From Flavobacteriales bacterium (GTDB lineage: Bacteria; Bacteroidota; Bacteroidia; Flavobacteriales; Flavobacteriaceae): a DNA stretch of 7,969 nt. Position 1 is the stretch's first letter. The number at the start of each line of letters is the position of its first letter. Below are positions 1-5,238 of the stretch, one piece after another. Made by a program: the position numbers and the translations under genes. A model generated the notes under the pieces. That model saw only the letters and a program-made list of their open reading frames with translations. It was not told the origin of the DNA and made no database searches. The DNA lies in the NCBI GenBank assembly GCA_011525065.1, contig WTIY01000276.1, positions 1 to 7,969 on the forward strand, written 5' to 3'.

Positions 1-276
1 ATCTATATTCGAGGCAATGATGTGTGTTTGTTTGGACAGATTCACGGACTTTCTGATGATGTAATTGTCTCTAGCTTCTATTTTTTCGATCAAACCAGTG
101 GTTTCTTGATCAGAAGTTTCAATGCTGAATTCAACACGGTCCCCTACAGCAATTGGATTTGTACTTTTAATGCCATCGATTCTGAATTTGCCTTTGATCC
201 GACAGGGATAAAACGTACCTGACTCCGATCTCACGGTGTACCAACTTCCTGTAGATTTGTATACAAGCCCTTTCAT
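1..276 (-). CDS. rsgA: Ribosome small subunit-dependent GTPase A, N-terminal part (cut by left window edge)
   Basis: RsgA is a circularly permuted GTPase that helps late maturation of the 30S ribosomal subunit and releases its bound partners on GTP hydrolysis. The frame is open from ATG at 276 to the window edge, giving 92 codons. The visible part is the N-terminal OB-fold: it starts MKGLVYKSTGSWYTVRSE, continues through CRIKGKFRIDGIKSTNPIAVGD, and ends with RKSVNLSKQTHIIASNID, the conserved linker just before the permuted GTPase domain. That domain (G4-G5-G1-G2-G3 order) and the zinc-binding tail lie outside the window. The gene follows the DAHP synthase/chorismate mutase gene on the same strand after 106 bp. 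I see no convincing promoter or terminator in that gap, so it may be cotranscribed. There is no Shine-Dalgarno sequence, as is common in Bacteroidota. Identity rests on recognising the N-terminal sequence; the catalytic part cannot be checked here. Confidence 0.88.
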   Translation of the reverse strand, partial: MKGLVYKSTGSWYTVRSESGTFYPCRIKGKFRIDGIKSTNPIAVGDRVEFSIETSDQETTGLIEKIEARDNYIIRKSVNLSKQTHIIASNID

Positions 277-382
277 TGAGCTACAAAATTGCTAATTTCT
301 GTTCAATAAACCGGTATTTTGAGCCCAACACCCAGGTACATCGCAAGAAATAAAGCAATTTCACTCTGTCCTTTGGGGTGTC

Positions 383-1465
383 TTAAGCATCCGTGATGCC
401 CTTTTGTTGACTGATCGACTCTTGGTGAATGGCTTTGAACAGTTTTTGAGTAAATTCTGAACTCAGCCCTTCCTTTAAACCGGCCTCAACCATACGATCT
501 AAAATCGAGGTCCATCGATTGGACTGAAGAATGGCCACATTATTGTCGTGTTTAAGTTGACCGATCTCTACGGCGATTCCCATTCGTCGTCCCAAAGACT
601 CAATGAGTTGCTGATCCACCACATCAATCTTGGCTCGTAATGCGCTCAGTTTATTTTGAAACTCCTCTGTGGATCCTCCAACCTGGCGCATTTTTAAGGC
701 TGTAATGATTTCCCCAAGTCGCTCAGGAGTAACTTGTTGTGCCGCATCACTCCATGCGTTTTCTGGATCAATATGACTTTCTATCATTAGTCCATCATAA
801 TTGAGGTCCAATCCAGTCTGGGACAAATCAAAAATCAAATCACGACGCCCACCCATATGTGATGGGTCTAAAATCATCGGCACATCTGGACGTCTATTCT
901 GAAAGTCGATCGCAATTTGCCACTCCGGTATGTTGCGGTATTTGGATTTTTCATAGGTTGAAAACCCTCTATGTATGGCTCCGAGTTGACTGATTCCTGC
1001 CTTTTCAAAACGTTCCAAAGCCCCCATCCAGAGCGAAAGATCTGGATTGACCGGGTTTTTAATCAGCACAATTTTATCCGTGCCTTTCAGGGCGTCAGCA
1101 ATGTCCTGTACAATAAATGGAGAAACCGTGGTCCGGGCGCCAATCCACAATAAATCAACTTCGTGCTCCAAAGCCAATTCAACATGATGTGGGTGGGCGA
1201 CCTCTGTGGTGGTCATCAATCCAGTCTCTTCCTTGGCCCTTTTAAGCCAGGGGAGTCCTAAGGCTCCAACACCCTCAAAATTACCAGGTCTGGTTCTTGG
1301 TTTCCATAGGCCAGCGCGCAAGACCGATGTTTTAGTCTTGGCCAGCCCATGAGCGGTGGTCAGCAATTGATCCTGAGTTTCAGCACTACAAGGTCCGGCA
1401 ATAACAATGGGGTGACCTAAATTCATATCGCGCAACCATTGACGCGCTTGTTGGTTTTGACTCAT
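383..1465 (-). CDS. Bifunctional DAHP synthase (type I-beta) / chorismate mutase (AroQ) fusion
   Basis: The N-terminal domain (about residues 15-260) condenses phosphoenolpyruvate and erythrose 4-phosphate to DAHP, the first shikimate-pathway step. The C-terminal domain (about 268-360) converts chorismate to prephenate. DAHP synthase marks: GPCSAET at 24-30 with metal-ligand Cys26, RAGLWKPRTRP at 50-60, GART at 109-112, IKNP at 135-138, HRG at 165-167, DPSHMGGRRD at 200-209 and IESH at 228-231. The mutase domain aligns with E. coli PheA-CM: Arg277 (R11), Arg294 (R28), Lys305 (K39), Arg317 (R51), Ser350 (S84) and Gln354 (Q88); the D48 and E52 positions appear to be Gln314 and Trp318. At 360 residues it has the usual length for the Bacteroidota fusion. 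Fusions studied from Prevotella and Porphyromonas depend on contact between the domains, and prephenate acts as allosteric inhibitor. Its ATG overlaps the pheA stop as ATGA, so translation is probably coupled, and transcription depends on the attenuator ahead of pheA. Confidence 0.95.
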   Translation of the reverse strand: MSQNQQARQWLRDMNLGHPIVIAGPCSAETQDQLLTTAHGLAKTKTSVLRAGLWKPRTRPGNFEGVGALGLPWLKRAKEETGLMTTTEVAHPHHVELALEHEVDLLWIGARTTVSPFIVQDIADALKGTDKIVLIKNPVNPDLSLWMGALERFEKAGISQLGAIHRGFSTYEKSKYRNIPEWQIAIDFQNRRPDVPMILDPSHMGGRRDLIFDLSQTGLDLNYDGLMIESHIDPENAWSDAAQQVTPERLGEIITALKMRQVGGSTEEFQNKLSALRAKIDVVDQQLIESLGRRMGIAVEIGQLKHDNNVAILQSNRWTSILDRMVEAGLKEGLSSEFTQKLFKAIHQESISQQKGITDA

Positions 1466-2322
1466 AACTTAATTTTTTCTACCATTTTAGTGGGTGAATT
1501 TTCTTTGTTCTGGGCATAACATCCAAGTAATTTGAAATTCTTTACGCTGTTTTGTAATTCCGCCACGGCCCGATCAAAGTTTGATCGATTGTCAAAAGTA
1601 ACGTCGATAAAAAAAGCATAACGCCAATTCATTCCCAAAACAGGCAGGGATTGTATTTTCGTTAGATTTATGTCATGATCACTCAAGATGCCCAGCGCAC
1701 GACCTAAAGAGCCAACCTCGTGACCCAATTGAAATTTTAAACTCGCTTTATTTGGTTCCTTTAGCGAGGCACTTCCTGGAAGGCCAAATAGGACAAAACG
1801 CGTTTGATTTTGTTTTATGTCTTGAATCTGTTGGTCCAAAACCTGCAATCCAAAGGCTTCAGCCACATCTAAACTCGCAATGGCCGCAACCCCTTGCAAC
1901 TGTTCCGTCATAATTTTCTCAGCTTCACTGGCGGTATCTTTACCTTCGATTAGTCTAAACTTTCCTTCGTATTTTCTCAAATAATCTCTACACTGCAAAA
2001 GGGCTACAGGGTGAGAACGGACCTCGACAACTTCCTCAATTCTAGCGTTGGGAAGTGCCATCAAATACATTTGTATGTTCAGGTATATCTCATCATAAAT
2101 TTCAAAGGAACCTGACTCAATAAGATTGTAATTAGTCAATATGGAACCCGCGATAGAATTTTCAATGGCCAATACACCAAAATCTGCATTTTTATGGGCC
2201 ACTGCCTGGGCAGTCGCATCAAAGGAATCGCAACAAACTAATTCATAATTCTGATCACTAAATAAGCGTTTTACGGCTTGGTGATGAAATGAGTGCTGTA
2301 TGCCTTGTATGGCAATTTTCAT
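1462..2322 (-). CDS. pheA: Prephenate dehydratase with C-terminal ACT domain
   Basis: This monofunctional prephenate dehydratase decarboxylates and dehydrates prephenate to phenylpyruvate, the committed step to phenylalanine. The catalytic PDT domain spans about residues 2-182: ENSIAGS at 54-60, SHP at 103-105, KDTASEAE at 128-135, and the family-defining TRF at 174-176, whose Thr is essential. The ACT domain spans about 193-268 and normally binds Phe for feedback inhibition. Its GALV-type motif reads GSLG (204-207) and its ESRP-type motif reads QSLP (214-217), which I believe is normal for Bacteroidota. The 286-residue length is typical. The ATG at 2322 has no Shine-Dalgarno sequence; an upstream ATG at 2338-2336 is out of frame. 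The terminator hairpin of a Phe/Tyr attenuator ends about 16 nt upstream. The downstream gene supplies chorismate mutase, so the two proteins make consecutive steps. Confidence 0.95.
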   Translation of the reverse strand: MKIAIQGIQHSFHHQAVKRLFSDQNYELVCCDSFDATAQAVAHKNADFGVLAIENSIAGSILTNYNLIESGSFEIYDEIYLNIQMYLMALPNARIEEVVEVRSHPVALLQCRDYLRKYEGKFRLIEGKDTASEAEKIMTEQLQGVAAIASLDVAEAFGLQVLDQQIQDIKQNQTRFVLFGLPGSASLKEPNKASLKFQLGHEVGSLGRALGILSDHDINLTKIQSLPVLGMNWRYAFFIDVTFDNRSNFDRAVAELQNSVKNFKLLGCYAQNKENSPTKMVEKIKL

Positions 2323-2338
2323 GGTTCAAATTTTTCAT

Positions 2339-2368
2339 AAAAAAAGCCCGAACATTTGGTCGGGCTTT
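2339..2368 (-). terminator. Intrinsic terminator of the pheA attenuator (hairpin 3:4)
   Basis: On the minus strand AAAGCCCGA (2368-2360) pairs perfectly with TCGGGCTTT (2351-2343) across an 8-nt loop. The stem runs into seven consecutive U residues (2345-2339), three of which are also the paired end of the stem. The run ends 16 nt before the pheA ATG. No gene precedes it on this strand except the 21-codon leader, so it cannot end an upstream operon. The plus-strand reading lacks a T-tract after the stem, so it works only toward pheA. Confidence 0.9.
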
Positions 2369-2401
2369 ACGATTATTGTTGCGCACAATCAACACAAAGC
2401 C
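2363..2401 (-). promoter_or_regulatory. Antiterminator hairpin (2:3) of the pheA attenuator
   Basis: The 5' arm at 2401-2385 (GGCTTTGTGTTGATTGT) folds on the 3' arm at 2379-2363 (ACAATAATCGTAAAGCC) across the loop GCGCA. Fifteen of 17 positions pair (two as G-U wobbles), with only a U-U and a G-A mismatch. The 3' arm contains AAAGCC (2368-2363), which is also two thirds of the 5' arm of the terminator stem, so the two structures exclude each other. The 5' arm lies in the last codons and just after the stop of the leader peptide, where a ribosome at the stop codon would cover it. Confidence 0.8.
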
Positions 2402-2447
2402 TCTGCTCTACGATAAAAGAAATAAAAGAATGAAGTATTGATGTACG
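2382..2447 (-). promoter_or_regulatory. Protector hairpin (1:2) of the pheA attenuator
   Basis: CGTACATCAATAC (2447-2435, leader codons 3-7) can pair with GTGTTGATTGTGCG (2395-2382): 13 base pairs with one bulged U and two G-U wobbles. The FFYFFY codons lie in the loop. This pairing uses most of the antiterminator 5' arm, so it would favour the terminator when no ribosome is on the leader. A ribosome stalled around codons 9-12 would cover the 5' arm and free segment 2 for the antiterminator. The pairing is seen in the sequence; its role is inferred from trp/phe attenuators. Confidence 0.7.
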
Positions 2448-2454
2448 TTTTCAT
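2389..2454 (-). CDS. Phe/Tyr-rich leader peptide of the pheA attenuator
   Basis: This short frame of 21 sense codons begins MKTY, has the run FFYFFY at codons 9-14 and ends ALC before TGA. Four Phe (TTC and TTT mixed) and three Tyr (codons 4, 11 and 14) make a third of the peptide aromatic. The enterobacterial pheA leader peptide is similarly short and Phe-rich. Its product need not function as a protein; its translation senses charged tRNA-Phe and probably tRNA-Tyr. A ribosome waiting at the aromatic run would leave the antiterminator free. One that reaches the stop at 2391-2389 would cover 2401-2385 and let the terminator form. The stop is 20 nt from the terminator stem, a classical spacing. 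There is no clear Shine-Dalgarno sequence before the ATG, so the start is chosen from frame and position. Confidence 0.85.
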   Translation of the reverse strand: MKTYINTSFFYFFYRRAEALC

Positions 2455-2470
2455 ATGCTTAATTGAATTA

Positions 2471-2502
2471 CGAAAATATGCTTTATCATTTAGATGGTGA
2501 AA
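2471..2502 (-). promoter_or_regulatory. Candidate Bacteroidota promoter for the leader-pheA-DAHP synthase operon
   Basis: TATTTTCG (2478-2471) matches five of the six fixed bases of the -7 element TAnnTTTG. TTTC (2502-2499), 20 nt upstream, matches TTTG at three of four. Transcription would begin about 10 nt before the leader ATG at 2454, which fits an attenuator whose first structural segment lies inside the leader. Both elements have a mismatch, so this is a plausible candidate only. Confidence 0.4.
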
Positions 2503-2526
2503 TCTTTTTAACGATTTTTTATTGCT

Positions 2527-2534
2527 TAAGTTTG
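2527..2534 (+). promoter_or_regulatory. Candidate -7 promoter element for the ABC ATPase gene
   Basis: TAAGTTTG is an exact match to the Bacteroidota -7 consensus TAnnTTTG, 14 bp before the ATG at 2549. The expected -33 position (around 2504) has only CTTT, so that half is weak. If correct, the mRNA has a very short 5' leader, and the TTG start at 2522 would lie upstream of the transcript. This promoter would sit back to back with the pheA-operon promoter. Confidence 0.45.
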
Positions 2535-2548
2535 TTCACCACAATGCT

Positions 2549-3253
2549 ATGGACATTCGTTTTGATCACATCGCCAAAACCTACGGTCGTCAGTCTGCCT
2601 TAGACGACGTTAGTTTTTCCTTGAATTCGGGAGAAATTATCGGTCTGATTGGACCTAATGGCGCCGGAAAATCCACCTTAATTAGAATTCTCGTGGGCTT
2701 GATCTCAGCGGATCGGGGGTCAATGATCCTTGACGGCAAAAGTGGTGACCCGACTTCCATACAATACAAAAGTCGCATTGGCTATTTACCTGAAAACAAT
2801 CCACTGCCCCAAGAAATGTATGTCAAAGAGTATTTAAGCCACATCGCCTCAATTTACAGGCCCCTGAATTTCGACCTCTTGGACATACTGGAGCGCACTG
2901 GATTGAGCGAGGCAGCCCATCAGAAAATTGATGCCTTATCCAAGGGTTACAAACAACGATTGGGTCTTGCCGCAGCGATTTTGCACCATCCAGATCTATT
3001 GGTCTTGGATGAGCCCATGACTGGACTTGACCCCAACCAAATTCAAGACATCCGGGCGTTAATTAAATCCATGAGCGCAAAGACGACCGTACTGCTTTCA
3101 ACTCATATTCTACAGGACATATCCGCCATTTGTGACCACATCATCGTTTTAAATCGCGGTAAAGTAATTAAAGATTTATCTGCAAAGGCATTGATTGAGG
3201 TTAAAGAAACGGCTACCCTAGAGGACCTATTCACCCAATGGACCAAATCCTAG
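2549..3253 (+). CDS. gldA: GldA-like ABC transporter ATP-binding protein
   Basis: This 234-residue protein is a single ABC ATPase domain of an exporter-type complex, expected at the inner face of the cytoplasmic membrane with a separate permease. Motifs in order: Walker A GPNGAGKST at 35-43, GYLPENNPL at 78-86 with Glu82 at the Q-loop position, signature LSKGY at 130-134, Walker B LLVLDEP at 150-156, and the H-loop His186 in LSTHIL. The Q-loop region (IGYLPENNPL, then MYVKEYL) closely resembles GldA, which with GldF and GldG is associated with gliding motility in Flavobacterium. No permease gene is adjacent; gldA also lies apart from gldFG in Flavobacterium, as I recall. I chose ATG 2549 over TTG 2522 because the extra nine residues are unlike the family, and an exact -7 promoter element lies at 2527-2534. 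A generic ABC-2 type ATPase remains possible. It converges with the GIN gene, leaving 29 bp between stops. Confidence 0.8.
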   Translation: MDIRFDHIAKTYGRQSALDDVSFSLNSGEIIGLIGPNGAGKSTLIRILVGLISADRGSMILDGKSGDPTSIQYKSRIGYLPENNPLPQEMYVKEYLSHIASIYRPLNFDLLDILERTGLSEAAHQKIDALSKGYKQRLGLAAAILHHPDLLVLDEPMTGLDPNQIQDIRALIKSMSAKTTVLLSTHILQDISAICDHIIVLNRGKVIKDLSAKALIEVKETATLEDLFTQWTKS

Positions 3254-3282
3254 CACTTGACCAAATGGCTCATCATTATCAC

Positions 3283-4053
3283 TTACTGAAAAAGTAAACG
3301 ACCCGTAAATTCCTCCTCGACATTGACGATGGGTGGCTGGGTTTTACAAATCACATCGCCAATACCAACGATACGGCCTTGAATTAAATTAGTTGGAGCG
3401 ACCACCATTTTATTGGTGCTTCGGTGAAACAGGTACAGATTTCTGATTTCCAGATCAGGCGCCTCTATGCGGGAATCTCCATCATAGAGCCCGATATTGG
3501 CAGAATTGGTTCGCCCACCAAGAAAAAATTTACTGGTTCCATTTGCAAATATGACAAGCTGAGTCACGTCGAGGTCCTCAAAATAAAAATCCCCGTCGGT
3601 ATGAAACTCCCCTTCCTGCTCACGATCCTCAGACAATAGAATGAGTTTTCTAAATGTAATCGGGCCTTGACCGATTACGGGCAACCCTGAACTGGAACGT
3701 ATTTCAAGGGAATCAACAGCAGAGGTTACGTAAACTTTAGTAATGCCATAATCACGAGTGTAATTACAACTGTTTCGATCACTGACTTTTAAGATGCTAT
3801 CTTCTACACGAACCAGCACTTCATTCATTAAATTTTCACCCGATTCAACGATCACACTTTGCGCAGAACCTGAAGAGACAATGAGCTGTACTCGATTCCA
3901 AATGATGATTTTCTTGAACTTATCAACATCAAAGCTACGCTGAACAATGGGGCCACTGCTTTGAAAGCAATCCCATGCATTATCCCCATCACATCCCCAA
4001 AACACTAAGGCTGTAAGCAAACCAAGTCCCCATATTTTAAGCTTCAATCTCAT
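3283..4053 (-). CDS. Head-GIN domain (DUF2807) putative lipoprotein
   Basis: This 256-residue protein probably sits in the cell envelope. A signal peptide (MRLKLKIWGL then a hydrophobic stretch) ends at Gly20-Cys21, a likely lipidation site, although the residues before the Gly (FW) are an atypical lipobox. The acidic DGD after the Cys resembles surface-export signals of Bacteroidota lipoproteins. The mature part has the repeated beta-strand pattern of the GIN/DUF2807 family, such as FDVDKFKKIIIWNRVQLIVS at 41-60, followed by VIVESGENL and LKVSDRNSCNYTR. This family is often annotated as a putative autotransporter adhesin, but no biochemical function is firmly known and I see no catalytic motif. 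Its ATG overlaps the stop of the PagL-like gene as ATGA, so the two are probably translated together. No C-terminal sorting domain is evident. Confidence 0.8.
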   Translation of the reverse strand: MRLKLKIWGLGLLTALVFWGCDGDNAWDCFQSSGPIVQRSFDVDKFKKIIIWNRVQLIVSSGSAQSVIVESGENLMNEVLVRVEDSILKVSDRNSCNYTRDYGITKVYVTSAVDSLEIRSSSGLPVIGQGPITFRKLILLSEDREQEGEFHTDGDFYFEDLDVTQLVIFANGTSKFFLGGRTNSANIGLYDGDSRIEAPDLEIRNLYLFHRSTNKMVVAPTNLIQGRIVGIGDVICKTQPPIVNVEEEFTGRLLFQ

Positions 4054-5159
4054 AACCGATAACCAATTCCAAATTCAACGGCTTCCGCTTTTGCCCAATG
4101 AGCTTTTAAGGTAATGGCAGCAAAAAAGTGTTCTTTACCAAAATATCGTTTCAGACCCAGACGGTTGTAAATTCTATTTTCAAACTCGTAAGGCCAATAC
4201 ATGTAACGACCTAATTGTGCCACAAAGGCGGTCTTTCTAAAGCGAAATTCATGACCCAAAAATAAACCAATTCGACGATAATCCAGACCAGGCTCTATGC
4301 CATCGCCTGGGAAAGCCGATTCGCGATACCGAATCAAATAAATTAGGAAGTCAGAAAAGAAAAAATCTACCCCAAGCTGAACGGTACTCTTATAATTAAC
4401 CCGTTTGTCCGCATAAAATGAAAAGACATAAAATGGATATTGACCCAAGCCAATCACGTCGGCCTCATTGAGTCCAGTGCGAAACACCGCATTAACAGTA
4501 ATGGGTTCGCTGTAGTATTCACTTGGCCAATCCCCGTGATTGTGGCGGGTAAGGATGACCCCTTCTTGAGATTGATAACTGACCCCTGCAGAAAAATACA
4601 AAGTATTTGTACTGTTGTTCGGGGCTTTAAAATTAGCGTTGGAATAGTGAATAATCCCGGTCCCAAGTCGCAACCCTATGCCTCGAAACAGGTTTTCCTC
4701 AATGAGATTGAACTTCAAAAATGTGGTGCTCATAAATCGACTCCCGTAGGCAGTGTTTTGATAGTTCTGTTCGGCATCATATGGATTACCTGCCATCGCA
4801 ATGCCCTGACCAATACCCAGTCTCAAGCGACGCTTCCAAAAATACCAATTGAAATGACCGTAAAGCCCATAATTTTTCCCCAAATAGGGATTACCCATGT
4901 CCTGATAATTGAAAGTAAATCCCCAATCTGGATAATTGTAGCGACTCTCCCACTCATTGTAACCATAAGTCTTTCGGTTGTAGGCCAAATTGAAACCAGT
5001 GGGATGGCCGGTGATTAAATGAGCGATGTCCGAATTGTGCTCCAGGATGCTGCCATAGAAATAGTCCAGTTCAATGGCAATAGGCTTTAGCTCCCGTTGC
5101 TGCGCCAAAAGCAACGGACTCAAAAGACCCAACATCCACAACAACTTATCGTATTTCAT
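4050..5159 (-). CDS. PagL-like outer-membrane protein (acyloxyacyl hydrolase family)
   Basis: It resembles the Bacteroidota branch of the PagL lipid A 3-O-deacylase/acyloxyacyl hydrolase family, outer-membrane beta-barrels that remove an acyl chain from lipid A. The 369-residue protein starts MKYDKLLW, with a signal peptide ending near LLLAQQ, and has many alternating aromatic strands and a final barrel-like strand (VEFGIGYRL). Family marks are HNSDIAHLITGHPTGF, YPDWGF, and GNPYLGKNYGLYGHF. HYSNAN supplies the PagL His and Ser (His171 and Ser173 in this numbering). The catalytic Glu, 14 residues after the His in Pseudomonas and Bordetella PagL, is Asn185 here. I chose ATG 5159 rather than 5189 because it gives a standard signal peptide and because an exact promoter element lies between the two starts. 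It forms an operon with the GIN lipoprotein. Deacylase activity is not assured. Confidence 0.8.
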   Translation of the reverse strand: MKYDKLLWMLGLLSPLLLAQQRELKPIAIELDYFYGSILEHNSDIAHLITGHPTGFNLAYNRKTYGYNEWESRYNYPDWGFTFNYQDMGNPYLGKNYGLYGHFNWYFWKRRLRLGIGQGIAMAGNPYDAEQNYQNTAYGSRFMSTTFLKFNLIEENLFRGIGLRLGTGIIHYSNANFKAPNNSTNTLYFSAGVSYQSQEGVILTRHNHGDWPSEYYSEPITVNAVFRTGLNEADVIGLGQYPFYVFSFYADKRVNYKSTVQLGVDFFFSDFLIYLIRYRESAFPGDGIEPGLDYRRIGLFLGHEFRFRKTAFVAQLGRYMYWPYEFENRIYNRLGLKRYFGKEHFFAAITLKAHWAKAEAVEFGIGYRL

Positions 5160-5175
5160 GAGGCGATAAAGGCCC

Positions 5176-5206
5176 CAAATATACGTCATAAATTCAAGTG
5201 GCTCAA
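5176..5206 (-). promoter_or_regulatory. Bacteroidota-type promoter for the PagL-like/GIN operon
   Basis: TATATTTG (5183-5176) is an exact TAnnTTTG -7 element. TTG (5206-5204) stands exactly 20 nt upstream as the -33 element. Transcription would begin near 5170, after the ATG at 5189 and before the ATG at 5159, so it also decides the start of the PagL-like gene. It lies just past the stop of the PLP-enzyme gene, separating the two transcription units. Confidence 0.65.
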
Positions 5207-5238
5207 GTCTTCTGATGCCCTGACGGCTATAGAGAAAT

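Noticed and set aside
22..222. A 66-codon plus-strand open frame at the left edge
   Set aside because: It is antisense to the clearly recognisable N-terminal OB domain of RsgA.
286..361. 8-bp inverted repeat AAATTGCT/AGCAATTT between rsgA and the DAHP synthase gene
   Set aside because: The arms are 60 nt apart, AT-rich and without a U-tract. Chance occurrence in an AT-rich spacer is likely, and no terminator or operator can be supported.
2323..2338. Alternative pheA start at ATG 2338-2336
   Set aside because: It is out of frame with pheA (offset of 16 nt) and abuts the terminator U-tract.
2376..2388. Near-palindrome TTGTGCGCAACAA after the leader stop, as a possible operator
   Set aside because: It is fully explained as the tip of the antiterminator hairpin and is an imperfect palindrome with no known repressor consensus.
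2522..2548. TTG start giving a 243-residue ABC ATPase
   Set aside because: The nine extra residues do not resemble GldA-type N-termini, and the exact -7 promoter element at 2527-2534 would lie inside them. ATG 2549 fits better.
3283..3297. Small hairpin TTACT-GAAAA-AGTAA between the convergent ABC ATPase and GIN genes
   Set aside because: Five mostly A-T pairs overlapping the GIN stop codon, with no T-tract on either strand. Too weak to call a terminator.
4440..5018. A 192-codon plus-strand open frame
   Set aside because: It lies wholly antisense to the PagL-like gene, whose protein is recognisable throughout. The antisense translation has no family-like pattern.
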